Assembly (NCBI RefSeq): GCF_040361435.1
Contig: NZ_APNL01000021.1
Coordinates: 3,566 to 67,565, forward strand
Length of the DNA stretch: 64,000 nucleotides
Origin: Salinisphaera sp002433465
GTDB taxonomy: Bacteria; Pseudomonadota; Gammaproteobacteria; Nevskiales; Salinisphaeraceae
Direction of reading: 5' to 3'
In this document: positions 42,661 through 50,926 of the stretch, piece after piece
Layout: each line of letters starts with the position of its first letter
How positions within the stretch are numbered: the stretch's first letter is position 1
Position numbers and translations under genes: made by a program
The notes under the pieces: model-generated
Told to the model about the DNA's origin: nothing
The model's database searches: none
The model's input: the letters and a program-made list of their open reading frames with translations, nothing else

Positions 42661-44043
42661 ATGACCAGATTCGAAACCCGGGCGGCCTTCTCGCTGGCAG
42701 GCATTTTCTCCCTGCGCATGCTCGGGCTGTTCATGATCTACCCGGTGTTCACGTTCTATGCCAAGCATCTGGACGGTTCCACACCGTTCACGGTGGGCCT
42801 GGCCCTGGGTGCATACGGGCTGACGCAGGCCCTGCTGCAAATTCCCTTCGGCATGCTTTCCGATCGCTTCGGGCGCAAGCGCATGATCTGTATCGGCCTG
42901 CTGATCTTTGCGTTGGGCAGCGTTGTAGCGGCACTGTCGGACAGTATTTATGGCGTGATTGCCGGGCGTGTTCTGCAGGGCGCAGGTGCGGTCGGATCCG
43001 TGATTCTTGCCCTTGGCGCGGACCTCACCCGCGAAGAACAGCGCACCAAGACGATGGCGGTCATCGGCATGACCATCGGCCTGTCGTTCGCCCTGGCACT
43101 GGTGCTCGGGCCCTTGCTTAACGCCGTAATCGGCGTCTCCGGCATCTTCTGGACGACAGCGGTCATGGCGCTGGCCGGTATCGGCGTGCTCTATGCCGTT
43201 ACGCCGCAGCCGGTCGCGCTGCACTCGCACCGCGATACGGGCGCTGTGCCGGCGATGTTCAAGCGCGTGCTGACCGACCCGCAGTTGTTACGCCTGGATT
43301 TCGGCATTTTCGCCTTGCACGCCATGCTGACCGCGAGTTTCATTGCCGTGCCGGTACTGCTGCGCGACGTGGTGGGCGTGGCCGAAAACGAGCTGTGGAT
43401 GGTCTATCTGCCCGTATTGGCAGTATCGGTCATGATCATGGTGCCAATGATCATCCTCGCCGAGGCCAAGCGGAAGATGAAGTCCGTCTTTGTGGGCGCG
43501 GTCGTGACGCTGGGTCTTAGCCAGCTCGCGCTGCTGGCCTGGCACAACAGCCTGGTCGAACTGGTGGTGGTGCTGACGCTGTTCTTCGCTGCCTTCAATA
43601 CCATGGAGGCCAGCCTGCCGTCGCTGATCTCCAAGGCCGCGCCGGCCGATGCCAAGGGCACGGCCATGGGCGTTTATTCGAGTTCGCAGTTCTTCGGCAT
43701 CTTCGTCGGTGGCACGATCGGCGGCTGGGCCTACGGTCTGGACGGGCCGGCCGGGGTCTTCATTTTTTCGGCGATCGTGGCGCTGCTATGGTTCGTGGTG
43801 GCGGTCACCATGAAGCCGCCGCGCTTTACGCGTACGCGCATGATCAGCGTTGAGGTCGCGGACGCGGCCGAGGCGCGGGCGCTGGAGGCCGAGCTGCTCG
43901 CGCAGGCGGGCGTGGTCGAAGCGACGGTTGCGCTCGACGAAGGCGTGGCCTATATAAAAGTCGACAGCGCGCAGGCAGACGATGTCGATCTCGACGCATT
44001 TTCACGGCGCTCCGCACAAACCAGTGCGAGCCAGCCGACCTAA
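42661..44043 (+). CDS. YajR-like MFS transporter with C-terminal domain
   Basis: This 460-residue protein is a major facilitator superfamily transporter with twelve hydrophobic segments and motif A GMLSDRFGRKRMI after the second. After the last segment (about residue 385) there is an 70-residue soluble domain beginning RMISVEVADAAEARALEAELL. It alternates strands and helices and resembles the YAM domain of E. coli YajR. The ATG at 42661 has AAGAG upstream. It lies between uvrA and ssb, as in pseudomonads. The substrate is unknown. Confidence 0.88.
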   Translation: MTRFETRAAFSLAGIFSLRMLGLFMIYPVFTFYAKHLDGSTPFTVGLALGAYGLTQALLQIPFGMLSDRFGRKRMICIGLLIFALGSVVAALSDSIYGVIAGRVLQGAGAVGSVILALGADLTREEQRTKTMAVIGMTIGLSFALALVLGPLLNAVIGVSGIFWTTAVMALAGIGVLYAVTPQPVALHSHRDTGAVPAMFKRVLTDPQLLRLDFGIFALHAMLTASFIAVPVLLRDVVGVAENELWMVYLPVLAVSVMIMVPMIILAEAKRKMKSVFVGAVVTLGLSQLALLAWHNSLVELVVVLTLFFAAFNTMEASLPSLISKAAPADAKGTAMGVYSSSQFFGIFVGGTIGGWAYGLDGPAGVFIFSAIVALLWFVVAVTMKPPRFTRTRMISVEVADAAEARALEAELLAQAGVVEATVALDEGVAYIKVDSAQADDVDLDAFSRRSAQTSASQPT

Positions 44044-44061
44044 CATCGATGGAGTGTTGCA

Positions 44062-44592
44062 ATGGCAAGTAGGGGCATCAACAAGGCGATTCTGATCGGC
44101 AATCTCGGCGCCGACCCGGAAACCCGCTATACCGCCGGCGGCACCGCGGTGACCAACGTCAATCTCGCCACGTCCGACACTTGGCGCGACAAGTCCAGCG
44201 GCGAAATGCAGGAACGCACCGAATGGCATCGCGTGGTGTTTTTTGCGCGCCTGGCCGAAGTGGCCGGTGAATACCTGCGCAAGGGCTCCAAGATCTATGT
44301 CGAGGGGCGTATCCAGACCCGCAAGTACCAGAACAAGGACGGCCAGGACGTCTACACCACCGAGATCGTCGGCAACGAAATGCAGATGCTAGATACCAAG
44401 GGCGGCAGCGGCGGCGGCAGTGCCCCGTTCGGCGGCGGTGGCGGCCAGCAGCAGCGCCCGCCCCAGCAGGGCGGCGGCTACGGCGGCCAGGGTGGTCGCG
44501 GTGGACAGCAGTCCTATCAGCCGCCGCAGCGCGAGCCCGCCGGTGGTGACCCCGGTTTCGACGACGACCTGGACGACGATATCCCGTTCTAG
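44062..44592 (+). CDS. ssb: Single-stranded DNA-binding protein SSB
   Basis: SSB coats single-stranded DNA during replication and repair. The 176-residue protein has the N-terminal OB fold ([22 protein letters not shown] through about residue 112). A glycine- and glutamine-rich linker follows, and the acidic tip ends DDLDDDIPF, which binds partner proteins. It is 18 bases after the transporter gene and probably cotranscribed with it. Confidence 0.97.
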   Translation: MASRGINKAILIGNLGADPETRYTAGGTAVTNVNLATSDTWRDKSSGEMQERTEWHRVVFFARLAEVAGEYLRKGSKIYVEGRIQTRKYQNKDGQDVYTTEIVGNEMQMLDTKGGSGGGSAPFGGGGGQQQRPPQQGGGYGGQGGRGGQQSYQPPQREPAGGDPGFDDDLDDDIPF

Positions 44593-44672
44593 CTTGTCCT
44601 GATCGGGCAGACCGTCTGATATCCATCCGCTGCCCGACCCGCTGACGGCCGCAGCAGTTTTCAACGGCGTCG

Positions 44673-44706
44673 AAACAAACGCGGGCACCTGCCCGTTGTT
44701 TCTTTT
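44673..44706 (+). terminator. Likely terminator after ssb
   Basis: CGGGCA pairs with TGCCCG, and AAACAA pairs with TTGTTT across a 3-base bulge, followed by TTCTTTT. The stem is irregular but the T-rich tail and its position 80 bases after ssb support an intrinsic terminator. An earlier 8-bp inverted repeat, TCGGGCAG/CTGCCCGA (44603-44637), has a 19-base loop. Confidence 0.5.
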
Positions 44707-44852
44707 CGATCGCTTTTCGACCGTCGGCCGTGGCGCGCGTGCCTGCATGCACGCGCGTTGCCCACCCGATAAATCATCTGTTTCCGTGCCGGGTTAACAG
44801 GACCCGGTGCGAGGCAGAGCAGCCCGCCCTACAAGGCCTCGCGGGCGTCGCC

Positions 44853-44866
44853 TTGACCCAGATCAA
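44853..44866. promoter_or_regulatory. FNR/Anr-type box before Crp/Fnr gene
   Basis: TTGACCCAGATCAA matches the FNR consensus TTGAT-N4-ATCAA at nine of ten specified positions. It lies about 125 bases upstream of the ATG at 44992. The downstream gene encodes a Crp/Fnr regulator, so the site suggests control by Anr/FNR or autoregulation. Regions 44593-44852 and 44867-44991 show no other gene. Confidence 0.7.
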
Positions 44867-44991
44867 TGTATGGGGCCCAGGCGCACGCGATCATCGCGTG
44901 ATGAATCCAGTTTTCGTATCGGTGCATGGCCGCACGGTGGCCCTTATCCGGGTCGCGCGAAGCGTGACACGGCTGACGGCGGGTCGTGGCG

Positions 44992-45720
44992 ATGGCTGTT
45001 AACGATAGCGTTGCCGCACGCGAGATACGCACGGCCCTCGCGCCCCAGTATTTCCTCGAAGGCATGTCGGAGGTGCGCCGGGCGCGCCTGTTGAACAGTG
45101 CCAGTACCCATGCTTTTGCGGCCGGCCAGACGCTGTTTCATCGCGGCGATATGGCCGAAAGCTTCTTCGTCGTGCTCGAGGGTCGGGTCAAGCTCTATCG
45201 GCTATCCATCGACGGCGACGAAAAGATCATGGGCCTGGTCGGCGCCGGCGAGAGCTTTGGCGAGGGCATACTGTTCATGGACCCCGCGCGTTACCCGGTC
45301 AGCGCGCAGGCGCTGGAGAACAGCCGTGTGGTGGCGATCAATCGCGCCGATTATCTCGACGAAATCCAGCATTGCTCTACCACCTGCATGGCGGTGATGC
45401 ACAAGCTTACCGCCCGTATCGAACGCCTGCTCGACGAGGTCGAGTCGCTCACGCTCAAGGACAGCCGCTATCGCGTGGTCAACTACCTGCTGGAGCTGAT
45501 CCCCGAGCGGGCAACCGGGCCGGTACAGCTGTGTCTGCCCACCTCGAAGAGCGCGATCGCAGGGCGTTTGGCGATTCGCGCGGAAACGTTTTCGCGCACG
45601 CTGCGTCAACTCGCCGAGAACGGCACGATCGTGCTGTGCGGGGGCCGCATGATCGAGGTGCCCAACCCAAAAGTTCTGCGCCATGCCCTGCGTGCCAAAT
45701 CCGCGGGCGTGGCCTCGTGA
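44992..45720 (+). CDS. Crp/Fnr-family regulator, Dnr-like
   Basis: This 242-residue protein has an N-terminal cyclic-nucleotide-binding-type effector domain (about 18-130), a dimerisation helix, and a winged helix-turn-helix. The recognition helix RAETFSRTL carries E198, S201 and R202, the E-x-x-S-R pattern by which FNR reads TTGAT half-sites. It lacks the four-cysteine cluster of FNR, so it is more like Dnr/NnrR types that respond to nitric oxide or other signals. A GTG at 44986 is an alternative start. Its own upstream FNR-type box fits a place downstream of Anr. Confidence 0.8.
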   Translation: MAVNDSVAAREIRTALAPQYFLEGMSEVRRARLLNSASTHAFAAGQTLFHRGDMAESFFVVLEGRVKLYRLSIDGDEKIMGLVGAGESFGEGILFMDPARYPVSAQALENSRVVAINRADYLDEIQHCSTTCMAVMHKLTARIERLLDEVESLTLKDSRYRVVNYLLELIPERATGPVQLCLPTSKSAIAGRLAIRAETFSRTLRQLAENGTIVLCGGRMIEVPNPKVLRHALRAKSAGVAS

Positions 45721-45851
45721 GCGTCTTTATTCGAGCAGCGTCGGGTCGATCGCGTCCCGTCGTTGCCGCATTCAACGGCCCGGCTGCGCGCATCGTTTAA
45801 CCACGAGGGGCGCCAGCCGGTCATCTTGTTTATTCATGCGAGGTATGGCCA

Positions 45852-46445
45852 ATGAATCCGCCCGATAGCGCAGATCCGGTCCGGGGGCTGATCGACTGGA
45901 TCGCCGCGGCCGGTGTACGCGGCGAGCCCGATCCGCAAACCGCGACCCTGGCAACGGTGGACCCGGCATTTGCCCGGCCGAGCGTGCGCACGATCAACGT
46001 CCAGATCGACGCCGATTCGCTGGTGTTCTTCGTCAACGCCCATACCGGCAAGGGCCAGCAGCTGCAGTGGCATCCCTATGTTGCGCTTTGCTTTTTCTGG
46101 CACGGTCTACAGCAGCAAATCACCGTGGAAGGCGTGGTCGAGGCGCTCGAGGCAGGCGACGCGGACCGGCTTTGGGCACAGCGCTCGCGCGACAGCCAGC
46201 TCACCGCCCGCAGTTCGCAACAGCAGGCCGTGTTCGGCGATCCCGAGGCCTTTCGGCAGCGGCGCGAGCAGGAACGCCAGAGCTACGACTTCGAGCACGT
46301 GCCCCGTCCGCAGAACTGGGTCGGCTACCGGTTGCTTGCTACCCGCCTGGAGTTCTGGGCGGCAGGATGGCACCGCCAGCATCCGCGCTGGCTGTTCGAG
46401 CGTGCGCCGGAGGGCGGCTGGCAGTCCAGCGTGCAGGAGCCCTGA
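45852..46445 (+). CDS. PdxH-like pyridoxamine 5'-phosphate oxidase
   Basis: The 197-residue protein matches the PNPOx flavin fold: VRTINVQIDADSLVFFVNAH, then KGQQLQWHPYVALCFFW, and the C-terminal dimerisation block NWVGYRLLATRLEFW with HRQHPRWLFER. In E. coli PdxH the corresponding stretch reads HRLHDR, so substrate-contact residues are partly kept. It would oxidise pyridoxine or pyridoxamine phosphate to PLP with FMN, but a related flavin oxidase is possible. It is about 130 bases after the Dnr-like gene and ends at a bidirectional terminator. Confidence 0.75.
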   Translation: MNPPDSADPVRGLIDWIAAAGVRGEPDPQTATLATVDPAFARPSVRTINVQIDADSLVFFVNAHTGKGQQLQWHPYVALCFFWHGLQQQITVEGVVEALEAGDADRLWAQRSRDSQLTARSSQQQAVFGDPEAFRQRREQERQSYDFEHVPRPQNWVGYRLLATRLEFWAAGWHRQHPRWLFERAPEGGWQSSVQEP

Positions 46446-46451
46446 ATAGAC

Positions 46452-46476
46452 AACGCCCGGCGAAGCCGGGCGTTTT
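46452..46476. terminator. Bidirectional terminator
   Basis: AACGCCCGGC and GCCGGGCGTT form a perfect 10-bp stem with a GAA loop, followed by a short T-run. It lies between two convergent genes, the PdxH-like gene and a universal stress protein gene, so it can serve both strands. Confidence 0.8.
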
Positions 46477-46493
46477 CGTGACAAGCTGGTCGC

Positions 46494-46937
46494 TCAGCTC
46501 CACTCCCAGCAGTCGCTGTGGTGCAGCACCAGAACGCTCGCGCGTGCACGTCGCACCACCCGGTCTGCGGTGCCGCCGAGTACCAGGTCGCGCACCTTCG
46601 GATCGTGCGAGGCGATGGCGATCAGCCCGGCACCGAGATCCTGCGCACGTTTGACGATGGTCTGGGCGATGGGCCCGATCACCGCTTCGCTGGTCCAGTG
46701 GATGTCGTCGGCGTACTCGAGTCGGGCCAGCTCTTCGAGCTGCGACTCGGTCAGCTTCTGCGCTTCGCCCACGAAGTTGTGCGGCACATAGGGCCATACC
46801 GAGATTTCCGTCGGCACCACGCTAAGCAAATGAAGCTTGGCGTGGTGCCGACGGGCCAGCGTCGTCGTAGCCGAAAAGATCAAATCGAAGTTCGCCTCGT
46901 GTGCGAGATCGATCGGTACGAGGATGCAGTTCTTCAT
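46494..46937 (-). CDS. Universal stress protein, UspA family (second copy)
   Basis: This 147-residue protein is a UspA-fold protein that begins CILVPIDLAHEANFDLIF and ends with the family segment IAIASHDPKVRDLVLGGTADRVVRRARASVLVLH. The glycine-rich ATP loop is present (GGTADRVV). It is the downstream member of a pair, 51 bases after its paralogue, and probably shares that gene's promoter. Such pairs in gammaproteobacteria are often induced when oxygen is low; here that rests on the upstream FNR-type box. Confidence 0.9.
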   Translation of the reverse strand: MKNCILVPIDLAHEANFDLIFSATTTLARRHHAKLHLLSVVPTEISVWPYVPHNFVGEAQKLTESQLEELARLEYADDIHWTSEAVIGPIAQTIVKRAQDLGAGLIAIASHDPKVRDLVLGGTADRVVRRARASVLVLHHSDCWEWS

Positions 46938-46988
46938 ATCGGCACTCGCGCAAAGGGTCGGTGGTGCTCCGGCCGGACTGGAATGCGA

Positions 46989-47471
46989 TCAGTCCGACAG
47001 CGGGTCGCGGCTTTCGTCGTGGATCTCGGCGGCATGGGGTTCGCGTTTCTGGCGTACCACCAGAACCGAGTGCTGCGAATGCTTGACCACCTGGCTGGCG
47101 ATGCTGCCCAACAGCACGTCCCAGAACTTCGGGTTGTGGGACGCCATGACGATGAGATCGACGCCGAAGTGGTCGGCACGACGCACGATCGTGCGGGCCA
47201 CCGGGCCCACGCGCACGTCGACCTGCCAGTTACCGTCTTCGCCCAGGTATTGCCGGCCGACGCGTTCGAGCTGTGCATGCGCGGTTTCGCCGAGTTTGCG
47301 CACATAATCGGTGCCGACGTAAGGAAAGTCGCCGGCATCAATCTGCGGAATGACGCTCAACAGCACGACCGTCGCGCCGGTATTGCCGGCCACGCGTTTG
47401 ACGTTTTCGAACACGCTCTCGAAAACCGCGTCCTGATTCAGGTCCAGCGGTACAAGGATGGTCTGTGACAT
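46989..47471 (-). CDS. Universal stress protein, UspA family (first copy)
   Basis: The 160-residue protein starts TILVPLDLNQDAVFESVFEN and carries the UspA C-terminal block LIVMASHNPKFWDVLLGSIASQVVKHSQHSVLVV with a G-S ATP-loop. About 20 hydrophilic residues follow the domain. Its sequence closely resembles the next gene (VRVGPVARTIVRRADHFGVD versus VIGPIAQTIVKRAQDLGAG), implying tandem duplication. A perfect FNR/Anr-type box lies about 55 bases upstream of its start. Confidence 0.92.
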   Translation of the reverse strand: MSQTILVPLDLNQDAVFESVFENVKRVAGNTGATVVLLSVIPQIDAGDFPYVGTDYVRKLGETAHAQLERVGRQYLGEDGNWQVDVRVGPVARTIVRRADHFGVDLIVMASHNPKFWDVLLGSIASQVVKHSQHSVLVVRQKREPHAAEIHDESRDPLSD

Positions 47472-47526
47472 ATCGATCTCCTTTTCTTGTGTACTTGCAG
47501 TATTACGTCGTCGCCGGATGCAGGGC

Positions 47527-47540
47527 TTGATCTAGATCAA
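47527..47540. promoter_or_regulatory. Perfect FNR/Anr-type box before uspA pair
   Basis: TTGATCTAGATCAA is an exact match to TTGAT-N4-ATCAA and is a perfect palindrome. Its centre lies about 62 bases upstream of the reverse-strand start at 47471, close to where class II FNR sites sit relative to promoters. It is the strongest of the three boxes in this region. Confidence 0.85.
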
Positions 47541-47717
47541 AGGCCGATGAGTGGCGCAACATGAAATTCGCGGGCTGATGGATGGCGGATCGGTTGCAGT
47601 CTGAAGTTGAGCAATCTGCGCCGAGCGCCAGTGGTTCGGATGCGCGTCGATGCGGGGTGCAGCAACGCCTGATGGGCCGCCATGGCGAACAACGGTGGGG
47701 CGAGCACGAGGTCGGCC

Positions 47718-47748
47718 CCGCCGCAGCCAGCAGCGCTGGCTGCGGCGG
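47718..47748. terminator. Long perfect hairpin after ompW
   Basis: CCGCCGCAGCCAGC pairs with its exact complement over 14 bp around an AGC loop. It starts 12 bases after the ompW stop on the reverse strand. No T-run follows, so it may stabilise mRNA or end transcription with Rho. The rest of 47541-47759 shows no gene. Confidence 0.6.
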
Positions 47749-47759
47749 TGTCGTAACGG

Positions 47760-48440
47760 CTAGAAGCGATAGCCCAGCGCGAGGGTGTAGACCCAGGGGT
47801 CGATATCCACGTCGACGTGGGTGCTGCCGGTGGCGGTACGCACCTCGGCGGTTGTATCGATCTGCAGATAGCGCACGTCGGCGTTGATCAACCAGCGGTC
47901 GTTGAGTGCGTAGTCCACGCCCACCTGTGCGGCCGGGCCGAAGGAGTCGTCCAGCTCGATCTTCTCGATGCCCAGCGCCCGTGCCTCGTCCGAGACGTCT
48001 TCCGAAAAGAAGAACGTGTAGTTCAGCCCCAGGCCAACATAGGGCGTGAATGCCGACTCGTTGTTGAAGCGGTACTGCAGGCTCAGAGTGGGCGGCAGGT
48101 GCTTGATATCGCCCAGCGGGGCGCCGTCGAGCGCGCCGCCGCTGAGAGTGAGGTCGTGCTCGAAGGGCGAGGCGCCCAGCAGTTCGACCGCCAGATTGTC
48201 GCTGAGCAGATAGGCGATGGTCAGTCCGAATTGCGGCTCGGAGCTCACGGCCACGTCCGTGCCCTGAAGCGCGGGCGCAAGTTCGCCGTTACGGCTCGAG
48301 GTGTCATCGTTGGGGGCGACGTAGGTTACGCCGCCGCGCACGATCCAATCGCCGGCTTCGGCATGGGCCACGCCCGCGATGAATACCGAGGTCAGGGCAA
48401 GGGCCGCGGGGGCGATTACGGCACGCGGGAAAGACGTCAT
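47760..48440 (-). CDS. ompW: OmpW-family outer membrane protein
   Basis: OmpW is a small eight-stranded outer membrane barrel thought to pass hydrophobic compounds. The 226-residue precursor has a signal peptide cleaved after VAHA (residue 27). The family features are GDWIVRGGVTYVAPND, LLSDNLAVELLGASPF, LPPTLSLQYRF and the C-terminal LALGYRF, with a terminal phenylalanine. In E. coli ompW is activated by FNR; the FNR-type box in its upstream region fits that. Confidence 0.94.
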   Translation of the reverse strand: MTSFPRAVIAPAALALTSVFIAGVAHAEAGDWIVRGGVTYVAPNDDTSSRNGELAPALQGTDVAVSSEPQFGLTIAYLLSDNLAVELLGASPFEHDLTLSGGALDGAPLGDIKHLPPTLSLQYRFNNESAFTPYVGLGLNYTFFFSEDVSDEARALGIEKIELDDSFGPAAQVGVDYALNDRWLINADVRYLQIDTTAEVRTATGSTHVDVDIDPWVYTLALGYRF

Positions 48441-48507
48441 GGCAGGGCTCCTGTTCTATGGTTTAAGCGTCTGGAGAACAGGTTGGCGGGGTTGCGCTGC
48501 GGCCGTG

Positions 48508-48521
48508 TTGATTTAGGTCAA
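48508..48521. promoter_or_regulatory. Anr/FNR-type box between ompW and anr
   Basis: TTGATTTAGGTCAA matches the TTGAT-N4-(A/G)TCAA consensus at nine of ten positions. It lies 68 bases upstream of ompW (reverse) and about 160 bases upstream of the regulator gene (forward). Its position favours ompW control, with possible feedback on the regulator. Confidence 0.75.
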
Positions 48522-48678
48522 TAAAGGCGCCGACGTCGGCTCATAATTGGATTGTGTGCTAATAGGTGCGCCGCAATGCGCTCGCGCGCGACTAAAGAAG
48601 CCTGAAAATCGCGCGGTATTCGGCTAGGATTGCAAGGTTATACGCGCGTTTTTTATTTTGAACCCCAGAGCAACCCCA

Positions 48679-49425
48679 ATGCCGCCACTCTCCCAGCAAA
48701 TGCAGCAGTTGAGCGAAACGTGCAGTCATTGCTCGTTGCGCTATCTGTGTTTGCCCGACCATCTCGATACGCATGATCTCGAAAAGCTCGAGCGTCTGGT
48801 CGATTCGGGCGCGCCGGTGGTGGCCGACACCGAGCTGTTCGCCCAGGGCGACGGCCTGACCCACATCTATGCCGTACGCGACGGCTCCGCCAAGACTGTG
48901 CGCATCGACGAGGAAGGCTTCGAACAGATCCTGGGTTTCTACTATCCGGGCGACATCCTCGGCTTCGACGGTTTTGCCGATCAGCACCACCACTGCAGCG
49001 CGGTGGCCCTGGAAACCAGCCATTTCTGTCGTATCCCGGTCGACCAGCTCGATGCGTTGGTCGACGAGCTGCCGAGCCTGCGCCAGCGCCTGACGCGTCT
49101 GATGAGCCAGGTGCTCTCCGAAGACGGACGCATGATGCTGACCCTGGGCCGCAAGGACAGCGAAGGCCGTATCAGCAGCCTGCTGCTGGGGCTGAGCCGC
49201 CGGCGCGCACTTCGCGGTATGCCGGCCACCACCGTGCCTTTGAACATGAAGCGTGCCGATCTGGCCAACTTTCTTTCCATGCGCCTGGAAACGGTCAGCC
49301 GCGTACTCACGCGGCTGCAACGTGCACAGATCATCAAAGTGTCGCAGCACCGGGTTGAAATTCTCGATCGCGACGCCCTGCGCGAGCGCTCGAGCCGCGG
49401 CGCCTGGGTAGCGGATCAATCGTGA
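48679..49425 (+). CDS. anr: FNR/Anr-type oxygen-sensing regulator
   Basis: This protein is an oxygen-sensing [4Fe-4S] regulator. The ATG at 48679 gives 248 residues; a TTG at 48658 would add seven. The iron-sulfur cysteines are at 15, 18, 24 ([10 protein letters not shown]) and 106 (HHHCSAVAL), the FNR arrangement. The recognition helix [10 protein letters not shown] contains E204, S207 and R208, which read TTGAT half-sites. Three matching boxes lie within 4 kb upstream. It is about 110 bases before miaB and is not evidently cotranscribed with it. Confidence 0.92.
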   Translation: MPPLSQQMQQLSETCSHCSLRYLCLPDHLDTHDLEKLERLVDSGAPVVADTELFAQGDGLTHIYAVRDGSAKTVRIDEEGFEQILGFYYPGDILGFDGFADQHHHCSAVALETSHFCRIPVDQLDALVDELPSLRQRLTRLMSQVLSEDGRMMLTLGRKDSEGRISSLLLGLSRRRALRGMPATTVPLNMKRADLANFLSMRLETVSRVLTRLQRAQIIKVSQHRVEILDRDALRERSSRGAWVADQS

Positions 49426-49534
49426 CTGTCGCATGTCGGGCGGATATACCCGCTCGCGCGTGGGCAAGCGCCTTGCACGATCGTTTACACTACGGCGCTT
49501 GCTTGAACTCGCCCGAAAACGGGCCGGACGGGTC

Positions 49535-50917
49535 ATGACCAGCGCGACTCAACCCAAGGTCTTCGTTCAGACCTGGGGCTGCCAGATGAACGAATACGAC
49601 TCGGCCAAGATGGTCGAGGTGCTGCGCAAGCAGCGCAACGCCGAGCGCGTAAACACGCCGGAAGAAGCCGACATCATCCTGCTCAACACCTGTTCGATCC
49701 GCGAAAAGGCCGCGGAGAAGGTGTTTTCGCAGCTCGGGCGCTGGCGCGAACTCAAGGCCGAGCGTCCCGATATCGTGATCGGCGTCGGCGGCTGCGTGGC
49801 CTCCCAGGAAGGCCATGCGATTCGCGAGCGCGCGCCGTTCGTGGACATGGTGTTCGGCCCGCAGACGCTGCACCGGCTGCCGGAGATGCTGGACGCGGTC
49901 CAGGACAACGGCGCCGGCATCGTCGATATCGCCTTCCCGGAAATCGACAAGTTCGACCACATGCCGCCGGCCAAGGCCGAGGGCGCCACGGCGTTCGTGT
50001 CGATCATGGAAGGCTGTTCGAAATACTGCAGCTTCTGTGTCGTGCCCTACACGCGCGGTGAAGAAATCTCGCGTCCCTTCGACGACGTGATTCTGGAGGT
50101 CGCGGAACTGGCCGAGCAGGGCGTGAAGGAAATCACCCTGTTGGGCCAGAACGTGAACGGCTATCGCGGGCCGATGGAAGACGGCTCGATCTGCGATCTG
50201 GCCATGCTGGTGGAATTCGTGGCCGAGATCGACGGCATCGAGCGTATTCGCTATACCACCAGCCACCCGCTGGAATTCTCGGATGCGCTCATCGAAGCCT
50301 ATGCGCGCGTGCCCAAGCTCGCCAACTACCTGCATCTGCCCGTGCAGTCGGGTTCGGATACGGTGCTGGCGGATATGAAACGCGGCTACACGGCCGATCA
50401 TTTTCGCGAGCGCATCGCCAAGCTGCGCGCGGTACGCCCGGATATCAGCCTGTCGACCGATATCATCGTCGGCCATCCGGGCGAGGGCGAGGCCGAGTTC
50501 AAGGCCACCATGCAGCTGGTCGAAGACATGCGCTTCGACGCGGCGTTCTCCTTCGTCTACAGCAAGCGTCCGGGCACGCCGGCCGCGGACATGACCGACG
50601 ACACCCCGCGCGAGGTCAAGAAGGCGCGCCTGGCGCGTCTGCAGGCCCGTATCGCAGAGTTCAACCGCCAGTACATGCAGGACATGATCGGTACCACCCA
50701 GCGTGTGCTGGTCGAACGCGAGTCCAAGCGCGGCGGCGGCCAGATGGCCGGGCGTACCGACTCCAACCGCTGGGTGAACTTCGACGGCCACCCGCGCATG
50801 GCCGGGCATTTCCTGGAAGTCGAAATCACCGAAGCGCTCGACAACTCGCTGCGGGGTCGCGTCGTGACCCGCGAGGATCATGCGCCCATGCCCGATCTCG
50901 CGGCCGCGGCCGGCTGA
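49535..50917 (+). CDS. miaB: tRNA-2-methylthio-N6-dimethylallyladenosine synthase MiaB
   Basis: MiaB is a radical SAM enzyme that adds the methylthio group to i6A37 in tRNA. The ATG at 49535 gives 460 residues. N-terminal cluster cysteines are at 16, 53 and 87; the radical SAM cysteines CSKYCSFC are at 161, 165 and 168. A TRAM domain forms the C terminus ([20 protein letters not shown]). It heads the miaB-phoH-ybeY-ybeX-lnt series, a well-known gammaproteobacterial order. Confidence 0.97.
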   Translation: MTSATQPKVFVQTWGCQMNEYDSAKMVEVLRKQRNAERVNTPEEADIILLNTCSIREKAAEKVFSQLGRWRELKAERPDIVIGVGGCVASQEGHAIRERAPFVDMVFGPQTLHRLPEMLDAVQDNGAGIVDIAFPEIDKFDHMPPAKAEGATAFVSIMEGCSKYCSFCVVPYTRGEEISRPFDDVILEVAELAEQGVKEITLLGQNVNGYRGPMEDGSICDLAMLVEFVAEIDGIERIRYTTSHPLEFSDALIEAYARVPKLANYLHLPVQSGSDTVLADMKRGYTADHFRERIAKLRAVRPDISLSTDIIVGHPGEGEAEFKATMQLVEDMRFDAAFSFVYSKRPGTPAADMTDDTPREVKKARLARLQARIAEFNRQYMQDMIGTTQRVLVERESKRGGGQMAGRTDSNRWVNFDGHPRMAGHFLEVEITEALDNSLRGRVVTREDHAPMPDLAAAAG

Positions 50918-50926
50918 TCGGCCACG

